From: Desulfuromonadales bacterium
GTDB taxonomy: Bacteria > Desulfobacterota > Desulfuromonadia > Desulfuromonadales > BM103
Length of the DNA stretch: 20,115 nucleotides
NCBI GenBank assembly: GCA_030640215.1
Contig: DAOWJU010000144.1
Coordinates: 1-20,115 of the forward strand
Reading direction: 5' to 3'
The notes under the pieces are model-generated. The model saw only the letters and a list, made by a program, of their open reading frames with translations, was not told where the DNA came from and searched no databases. This document shows positions 15,188 through 20,115 of this stretch, piece by piece. Both the position numbers and the translations under genes were made by a program. Numbering within the stretch: the first letter of the stretch is position 1; each line of letters starts with the position of its first letter.

Positions 15188-16068
15188 GGTGTTGCTCCTT
15201 CATGTTTTTGCCAGTCACTCACTTTGACCGGTCCTGTCAATGGCTCTGGAGCACTGACATGACCGAGACTGACATCAATTTTACGATCTAAAAAAGTCTC
15301 TTCGACGGCATCTGGAGCCAAGCTTCCCCACCAGTTGTTTGGCAGGGTCACATCGCCCGGCTGTTGCCAGCCAAGTTTGACGTTATACTGACGATTGCCG
15401 GTAATATTATTCTCTTTGATTTGTGCTCTATCCGTAGAGCGGGTCACAACAAAAATCCCGATCTCATTATCCTGGATATCATTGTGATGAATAATCGCCT
15501 CACTGCCACGCTCTTCGTAACGCAAACCATGCTGGTTGTCGTGCATGCGATTCCCGGCTGCAAACAGATTGACCGTTGAGAATCTCAACCCATCCACGTT
15601 GTAACGAAAAATCGAGTTGGTGACCCGGGCACGACAAAAGTGCACCTGCAACCCGCTGTAAGCATATTCGGAAACGATATAATCAAGTTCAACATCACGC
15701 GCAAAGTCGAGATAGAGGTATTTCCAGTCAGCAGGCTTCGGCTGATCGGCAGCACTGGTAAAGATAATCGGATCCCTGGCTGTGCCACGAGCGGTCAGTG
15801 AACCTTCGACCAGCAGTTCCGCATCGCCGATACCGTCGCCATCCACGTCCCTAGGTGCAAAAAGGATACGTGTGCCCGGTTCAATGATCAGATGCCCGGA
15901 CTTTTTGACCGTGACAATCCCATCGATCCAGACTTCGCCACTCCAAGTAACCGTGTTCTCAATCACATCATCCTTCAGTTTAAGGGAGGGTGCCCCTAAA
16001 GTGCAACTGGCGAGCACGAAGGTTGTTGCGACAAAAAACAGCAGACGTATGGAAGTAAGTGTCAACAT
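15184..16068 (-). CDS. NosD-like right-handed beta-helix lipoprotein
   Basis: A 294-residue protein with a signal peptide ending in a lipobox LASC (Cys 22), so it is probably anchored in the outer or inner membrane. The body has repeated short beta-helix rungs: GRARDPIIF-like strands near the front, then NSIFRYNVDGLRF, NRMHDNQHGLRY, HNDIQDNEIGIFV and ENNITGNRQYNV. It closes with NWWG at 245-248, the same closing motif as in the larger paralogue of this operon. An Asp-rich DVDGDGIGD segment near residue 74 looks calcium-binding. NosD/CASH-type beta-helix proteins bind carbohydrate or act in periplasmic metalloenzyme maturation. The ATG follows AGGAAC, directly beside the 164-bp repeat element. 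Confidence 0.82.
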   Translation of the reverse strand: MLTLTSIRLLFFVATTFVLASCTLGAPSLKLKDDVIENTVTWSGEVWIDGIVTVKKSGHLIIEPGTRILFAPRDVDGDGIGDAELLVEGSLTARGTARDPIIFTSAADQPKPADWKYLYLDFARDVELDYIVSEYAYSGLQVHFCRARVTNSIFRYNVDGLRFSTVNLFAAGNRMHDNQHGLRYEERGSEAIIHHNDIQDNEIGIFVVTRSTDRAQIKENNITGNRQYNVKLGWQQPGDVTLPNNWWGSLAPDAVEETFLDRKIDVSLGHVSAPEPLTGPVKVSDWQKHEGATP

Positions 16069-16076
16069 GAGTTCCT

Positions 16077-16240
16077 AGGAGCCTGTCCGAGAATAAGGGT
16101 CGAAGCGAAAGCCCAGAAGTTTGAGATCAGATTTTGGCTCGTTTGAGAGCTGATAGCCGTAGCTATGGGCTGAAAAGGAGCCGAGATATGGGCCAAACAG
16201 CTGGGTTTGCAGCCGGTCATTCATTGTCGGACAGGCTCCT
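16077..16240. repeat. 164-bp structured element with terminal inverted repeats (REP/MITE-like)
   Basis: Left end AGGAGCCTGTCCGA (16077-16090) is the exact complement of the right end TCGGACAGGCTCCT (16227-16240), and pairing continues three more bases after one mismatch. Inside are further nested pairings: AAGCCCAG with CTGGGTTT, TTTGGCTC with GGGCCAAA, GGCTC with GAGCC, and a central ATAGC-CGTA-GCTAT hairpin. The whole can fold as one long cruciform. It encodes nothing. Its right end overlaps the last base of the DUF3467 stop codon, and its left end touches the ribosome site of the beta-helix lipoprotein gene. Confidence 0.8.
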
Positions 16241-16542
16241 TAGTGATAATTCCCTGTCGCATCATCGACAGGCTGTTGAGCGGGTACAATTTCACCAAGG
16301 TTCTCCTCATAGAGGTCAATATTACCCTGCAACGCAGCGACGAAACGTTTAGCATTCTGAGGCGAAAGAATCACTCTTGAACGGACCTTTGCCCGGGGTG
16401 TCTGTGGCTGGACAAAAATAAAATCGACCACAAACTCAGACTCGTTGTGATTAACAACCGCCAGGTTGACATAGCTCCCCTGAGCAATGTCTTCGTCAAG
16501 TTGAATCTCCAGTTTCACTTCTTGCGGTTTCTTTTCTACCAT
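16240..16542 (-). CDS. DUF3467 family protein
   Basis: A 100-residue cytosolic protein that opens MVEKKPQEVKLEIQLDEDIA and then reads GSYVNLAVVNHNESEFVVDF. The family's core IFVQPQTPRAKVRSRVILSP follows at about 48-67, and the end NAKRFVAALQGNIDLYEENL would be a helix. The family is common across bacteria and has no known function. ATG 16540-16542 is preferred. A GTG 12 nt upstream sits on the ribosome site AGGAAGG and is unlikely. It starts 36 bp after the Cpd protein gene and is the only protein in this operon without an export signal or membrane segment. A 7-bp hairpin (16253-16259 with 16266-16272) lies inside its last codons. Confidence 0.88.
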   Translation of the reverse strand: MVEKKPQEVKLEIQLDEDIAQGSYVNLAVVNHNESEFVVDFIFVQPQTPRAKVRSRVILSPQNAKRFVAALQGNIDLYEENLGEIVPAQQPVDDATGNYH

Positions 16543-16578
16543 GATTATCGTCACCCTTCCTCTGACCTCAATTGGTAT

Positions 16579-17634
16579 TTAAAAAATTGCGACCGGCTCA
16601 ACAACAATGCGAACATTATCAAGGTTGTTGCCCTTCTCAAGGGTCAGGCCATGGTCTGCGCTCTCTTCATACATGCCAAACAATTCTCCCGGAGCGGGAG
16701 AATCACCGTAAGCCTCACGGGCACCAACATAGTAAGTTCCCGGTTCCGGCAGGTTGACCAGAAAACGACCATCAGCTACCGTCGGTGTTGAGATTGCGGC
16801 GGGCCGCTGATGACCGATAACCCGATCGACATAAGCAAAAACATGCACCCCGGCAACGCCTTGGCCTGCAGGGTCCACCACTCTTCCACTCAAAACGGGA
16901 CCGGTTGCCCGGCCGAAGGTTTCGCTGCCGCTGGCATCCTTCAGCTTGGTCACGCTGTGCACTTTAACGTGCTGTACCTGTCCAGATCTTGCGGTCAGTG
17001 GGTTGCCGGGGTAGATGCCAAACTGGTCGCCTTCCTGCACCGGACCAACCCTCTGCCCATTCTGACGATGTCGTACAACGAGATAATAATTGCTCTCCGG
17101 TAAGCCATCAAAGCGAAAGTAGCCATCCGCTGCCGTCGGTAAAGAGAGACGATAACCTTGTCCCTTCAGATCCTCGGCAACATCAAGATAGAGATAAACA
17201 TGAGCCCCTGCCAAAGGCGAGCCATCGTGCAGAACCTGACCTTCGATTGCGGCACTATAGTCATCATTATAGAGAGTACCCTTAGATGTTTCTACTGGCA
17301 CGGCTTGCAGGCCAACCCAGGTCGAGTCTGTCGTCAGGTTAACCGGGTTGCGTCCGCAGAAAGCAAACTGACTCTGGTCGTCGTTCCAGCCAAAGAGAGC
17401 ATAAGTACCAGGCGGCAATTCCATTTGATAAAGACCATCACTGTCGCTGACAACTGAATGCGTGATCGCTTTTGTTGTAAAATCAAGAGACGCATGGGCC
17501 GTCACCACAACCCCAGCGAGCGGCTCGTCACCGCTGACAACACGGCCTTCGATCATCGCCGCAACAAGCAAGGATGGCACGGCCAGCGATATTACCCAAA
17601 AAAGCAATATCGTCAAAGAGAGCAAACGCTTCAT
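16579..17634 (-). CDS. Exported protein with three carboxypeptidase-regulatory-like (Cpd) modules, copy 2
   Basis: A 351-residue secreted protein with a signal peptide at residues 1-26. Three beta-sandwich modules of the CarboxypepD_reg type follow at about 28-112, 128-229 and 246-347. Each opens with a G-x-V or G-R-V-V strand, has a D-G-x-[YF]-x-[FLM] turn and ends with a GTYYVG-like strand. Module 2 also contains VGPVQEGDQFGIYPGNP (196-212), a motif shared with the first Cpd protein of the operon. These domains are usually structural or binding modules on surface proteins. No enzymatic domain is attached. ATG 17632-17634 follows GGAGAC and overlaps the TGA of the beta-helix gene. A longer frame to 17679 lacks a signal peptide at its start and is rejected. 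Confidence 0.83.
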   Translation of the reverse strand: MKRLLSLTILLFWVISLAVPSLLVAAMIEGRVVSGDEPLAGVVVTAHASLDFTTKAITHSVVSDSDGLYQMELPPGTYALFGWNDDQSQFAFCGRNPVNLTTDSTWVGLQAVPVETSKGTLYNDDYSAAIEGQVLHDGSPLAGAHVYLYLDVAEDLKGQGYRLSLPTAADGYFRFDGLPESNYYLVVRHRQNGQRVGPVQEGDQFGIYPGNPLTARSGQVQHVKVHSVTKLKDASGSETFGRATGPVLSGRVVDPAGQGVAGVHVFAYVDRVIGHQRPAAISTPTVADGRFLVNLPEPGTYYVGAREAYGDSPAPGELFGMYEESADHGLTLEKGNNLDNVRIVVEPVAIF

Positions 17635-18995
17635 TGCGTCTCCAGTGGCCCGACACCCTTGACCGGCGCATCTAGCCATGGCGAGAACTGGATCCTATCG
17701 AGCTTGTAAACACCGGGTCCATAATCTTTGTAGGTGACCTCCGGCTTATCGTGGCGGTCATAGAAGAGGGGACTGTTGCCCTCCTTACCGACTTTTACCA
17801 GTTGCGCTGTATCGTCACCCCACCAGTTGCCGCTGACATCAACATAATCATTGAAGGTTTCCGGAGCTTTTGCCAACAACGGATTCTGACTTTTACGTGA
17901 GCTCGCTTCACGCTGCATGATTTTTTTGGAGCCAGAGCGTCGTTCCCAGTCTGCACTCTGATAAATGCCAAGTTTGACGCCTACAGTATTTCCCAGGAAA
18001 TTATTCTGTTTGATTTCCGGGTAAGCAGAAAAGTCGCAATAGAGCGCCAGATCATTCTTCTCAAAACTGTTCAAGCGCACCTTGGGGTTTGACTTACGAT
18101 AGCTGTAGAGTGCCGTTTCGTTGTCACGAAAGAGATTATTCTCAACCAGAGGAGAGCCGTACTGATCATTATGTACGGCGGTCTTGTTACCAACGAAACG
18201 GTTATTTTTGATCACTGGATAAGAAAAGGAAAAGTTCAGCACACCATATTGGTTGCGTTCAAAACTATTCTCTTCGATCAGCGGTGTACTTTTGGTCTGG
18301 TTACAGTAGATTCCCACTTCATTCTCAATAAAGGAATTCTTGCTGATACGATCCGGATAATTCTGCAGTAAGGCAATCGCCTGCTTGTTTTTCTCAAATG
18401 TGTTCTCGGTAATCACACCCTTACTGTTGTGTGAAGCCAGAATAGCCGAGCGAGTCTGATTGATGAAACGGTTACCACGGATTTCGGGGCCGGACTTCAT
18501 TTCGTTGGCGACACCAACTTGGTTGTTCTCAAACAATGAATTGATAATCACCGGACTCGATTCACGCAACAGCTTGATAGCAAATTCGCCCTCTTTGAAG
18601 GTACAGTTTTCGACTTTAAAGTCAGTGGCAAAACTGCTGATCGCCGCCTGTGCTGAATAAAATTCGGTCCAGAGAAAGCTGCTCCCCGGGGGAGCTTCCA
18701 TAAACTCAACCCCCAGCCAACCAGTCGGGCCCTTGAAAACAATTGGCGCCGAAGCGCTACCATTGGCCTTTATAAAACCTCGTACACTGATTTTTACCTG
18801 AGGGTTTGCAATCGTTATCTGCGTTCCGGGAGCAATGCTCAAGGATGCACCAGGACTCACCACCACCGATTCTTGCAAATCGATCTGGCCAGACCAGCGC
18901 ACTTTCCCTGACAACTCCTTGGCATTGCAATAGCCAGAGAGGAAAAGGACGATGGCAACAGCAACAAAACTAGTCAGTGCCTTTTGGTGCCACAT
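17631..18995 (-). CDS. NosD-like right-handed beta-helix protein, exported
   Basis: A 454-residue protein with a signal peptide (hydrophobic 7-24, then CNAKELSG). After a beta-rich entry domain (about 26-100) come at least nine regular rungs of 21-24 residues. Each has an N-x-F/N-x-L turn, such as NSLFENNQVGV, NRFINQTRSAI, NTFEKNKQAIAL, NSFIENEVGIYC, NSFERNQYGV and NRFVGNKTAV. They form a NosD/parallel beta-helix up to about 345. The C-terminus has NWWG (390-393) and ends RIQFSPWLDAPV, as in other secreted beta-helix proteins of this kind. Ligand-binding is likely to be carbohydrate- or surface-related. The gene overlaps the upstream Cpd gene by 26 bp, yet has its own strong AGGAGG site. Confidence 0.87.
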   Translation of the reverse strand: MWHQKALTSFVAVAIVLFLSGYCNAKELSGKVRWSGQIDLQESVVVSPGASLSIAPGTQITIANPQVKISVRGFIKANGSASAPIVFKGPTGWLGVEFMEAPPGSSFLWTEFYSAQAAISSFATDFKVENCTFKEGEFAIKLLRESSPVIINSLFENNQVGVANEMKSGPEIRGNRFINQTRSAILASHNSKGVITENTFEKNKQAIALLQNYPDRISKNSFIENEVGIYCNQTKSTPLIEENSFERNQYGVLNFSFSYPVIKNNRFVGNKTAVHNDQYGSPLVENNLFRDNETALYSYRKSNPKVRLNSFEKNDLALYCDFSAYPEIKQNNFLGNTVGVKLGIYQSADWERRSGSKKIMQREASSRKSQNPLLAKAPETFNDYVDVSGNWWGDDTAQLVKVGKEGNSPLFYDRHDKPEVTYKDYGPGVYKLDRIQFSPWLDAPVKGVGPLETQ

Positions 18996-20040
18996 GAATC
19001 ACAACCTCCTCTTGCTCTGTCGAAACGGAAACAGCCCGGGGCCCACCATTGGTCAGTTGCAGTTTGCCATACAGTTCGTCGCTACCGGCCGGGCCGCCAA
19101 AGGCCTGTCGTGCCAGCAGATAATAGGGACCACTATCGGGCAGAGTTATCTCAAAGTGACCATCCGGCCCGGTCGGTGTGGAGAAGAAATCAGGATTGCC
19201 GGTCATCTCGGCCTGTCGGTAGGCAAAGACATAGAGCCCCGCACGAGGCTTACCTGCGGCGTCAACCACCTGGCCGCTGATACCCTGTAAATCGACAACC
19301 TCCTCTTCGAGCATCGAAAGTCGGGTCACGGTCTCAATTTTGACCTCGTGGAGCTGGCCAGCTTCAATATGCACAGGATTACCGAAGTAATAGTTGAAAT
19401 AGTCACCAATTTCTATCGGCCCGAACTGGCCACCCTTCATCCTTTTGCGGGCCAGCAGGTAATAATCGCCAGGCGGCAGATTGAGCCGGAAGTCGCCGCG
19501 AGCCACCGGCTGGATGAAATACCCCGGGCCTTTAAAGTTTTTAGAAGGATCTTTGTAAACATAGAGGTAGGCCTTCTCAAGCAGTTCACCCTGATAGCTG
19601 AGTTGGCCATAGATACCGGAACGTTTCTCCTGCTTGACAGGTTGCTGCTCAGGAACGCGAATCAGGTTGAATCCCACATTGCGATAACCGTTCACCGGCA
19701 CCTGAATCGGACTGCCGCTGTAGTAGCAGAAGAGATCACCAGCCTTGAGTGGATCGGAGCTGTTACTGGCAGTCAGCACATAATTACCGGCCTCCAGATC
19801 AAGTTGATAAAGACCATCCAGATCGGTCGGGGCCGAAACGGCAAGTGCTTTTCCTCCGGTAATATCAGCAATCTGACGATAAGCCCGTACAGTCACCTGC
19901 GGAATCAATTCGCCACGCCAGGCAACTCGCCCACGTACACCACTCTCCGCGAAAGCGGTCGCACTGAGCAGGCATATCAGGGCACAGGCAAAAAGAGAAT
20001 GCGACCACTTCCTCGTTTCAACTCCGATAGACGAACGCAA
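18970..20040 (-). CDS. Exported protein with three carboxypeptidase-regulatory-like (Cpd) modules, copy 1
   Basis: A 356-residue protein with a signal peptide (hydrophobic about 15-31, ending ATAFA). Three Cpd-type beta-sandwich modules lie at about 34-128, 141-238 and 252-352. Modules 1 and 2 end in related motifs, AGDLFCYYSGSPIQV and IGDYFNYYFGNPVHI. Module 2 also carries GGQFGPIEIGD, matching VGPVQEGD in copy 2. The start is a TTG (20038-20040) with only a weak GGAA in front, and in-frame stops lie further upstream, so the true start is uncertain. The function is unknown, and an envelope or surface scaffold is the natural inference. It is the first complete gene of the operon in the window. 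Confidence 0.8.
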   Translation of the reverse strand: MRSSIGVETRKWSHSLFACALICLLSATAFAESGVRGRVAWRGELIPQVTVRAYRQIADITGGKALAVSAPTDLDGLYQLDLEAGNYVLTASNSSDPLKAGDLFCYYSGSPIQVPVNGYRNVGFNLIRVPEQQPVKQEKRSGIYGQLSYQGELLEKAYLYVYKDPSKNFKGPGYFIQPVARGDFRLNLPPGDYYLLARKRMKGGQFGPIEIGDYFNYYFGNPVHIEAGQLHEVKIETVTRLSMLEEEVVDLQGISGQVVDAAGKPRAGLYVFAYRQAEMTGNPDFFSTPTGPDGHFEITLPDSGPYYLLARQAFGGPAGSDELYGKLQLTNGGPRAVSVSTEQEEVVIHVAPKGTD

Positions 20041-20115
20041 TTCCAGGGGGCATGAGCAACCTTATCGAGCAGGAACTCCTCACCGGCATCGATAAATGTC
20101 GTCTGATCTCTGCCA
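19977..20115 (-). CDS. Possible C-terminal end of an upstream gene (uncertain frame)
   Basis: Two minus-strand frames are open from the right edge. One gives 45 residues ending at a TGA at 19977-19979, including the segments GRDQTTFIDAGEEFLLDK and CVRLSELKRGSGRI. It would overlap the first Cpd gene by 64 bp. The other ends at 20018 and reads less like protein. Overlaps are common in this operon, so the first is possible, but nothing identifies it. Confidence 0.25.
   Translation of the reverse strand, partial: GRDQTTFIDAGEEFLLDKVAHAPWNCVRLSELKRGSGRILFLPVP

Noticed and set aside
12090..18995. A nitrous-oxide reductase (nos) operon, suggested by NosD-like and NapH/NapG-like proteins
   Set aside because: There is no NosZ, NosF/Y transporter or NosL, and the other members (DUF362, DUF3047, Cpd proteins) are not nos genes. 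The resemblance is limited to fold classes.
19348..20055. Long plus-strand frame opposite the first Cpd protein gene
   Set aside because: The minus strand has a signal peptide and three clear Cpd modules; the plus frame has no recognisable features.

Overview
The window looks like chromosomal DNA of an anaerobic, Gram-negative deltaproteobacterium, most like the Desulfuromonadales (Geobacter, Pelobacter and Desulfuromonas relatives). The grounds are an hgcAB mercury-methylation pair, paired MinD-type ATPases carrying ferredoxin domains next to a NifX-like protein, a DivIVA/YggT pair in an organism whose proteins carry Gram-negative export signals, and many iron-sulfur proteins. The lineage is inferred from gene content; no rRNA or other phylogenetic marker is present.

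Left part (1-5200, all minus strand). The 5' part of rsgA runs off the left edge. Next comes an operon of a two-domain NifX-like cluster-binding protein followed by two MinD-superfamily ATPases with inserted 2[4Fe-4S] ferredoxin domains. Its promoter can be read, and a perfect 14-bp palindrome overlaps the -10 box as a likely operator. Then come an FmdB-type zinc-ribbon protein with a strong terminator, a DivIVA-like coiled-coil protein and a YggT membrane protein.

Central plus-strand block (5229-7949). A class I DAHP synthase is followed, with a 1-nt stop/start overlap, by hgcA and then hgcB, and a strong rho-independent terminator closes the unit. HgcA has the diagnostic cap-helix motif NVWCAAGK and five membrane segments. 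It also has an N-terminal extension of five evenly spaced Cys-Cys pairs. HgcB has two 4Fe-4S motifs plus the extra Cys residues expected of that protein.

Accessory patch (7950-11342). It holds a stand-alone nitrilase-fold protein with an intact Glu-Lys-Cys triad, a Nudix hydrolase, an internally deleted ISL3-type transposase remnant, a 61-residue helix-turn-helix protein and a C/G-rich hairpin repeat.

Right part (11343-20040, all minus strand). Nine tightly packed, often overlapping genes form one apparent operon for an envelope-located system. In transcription order these are: a three-module carboxypeptidase-regulatory-like (Cpd) protein, a NosD-like right-handed beta-helix protein, a second three-module Cpd protein, DUF3467, a second beta-helix protein (lipoprotein), a shortened glycine-betaine-type binding protein, a Tat-exported DUF362 protein, a NapH/NapG-like membrane polyferredoxin, and a DUF3047 protein. 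Most have export signals. The combination of polyferredoxin and NosD-type beta-helix recalls nitrous-oxide reductase accessory genes, but no NosZ or ABC transporter is present. This is the best candidate for an undescribed system. A 164-bp structured element with terminal inverted repeats sits inside the operon, between the DUF3467 gene and the second beta-helix gene.
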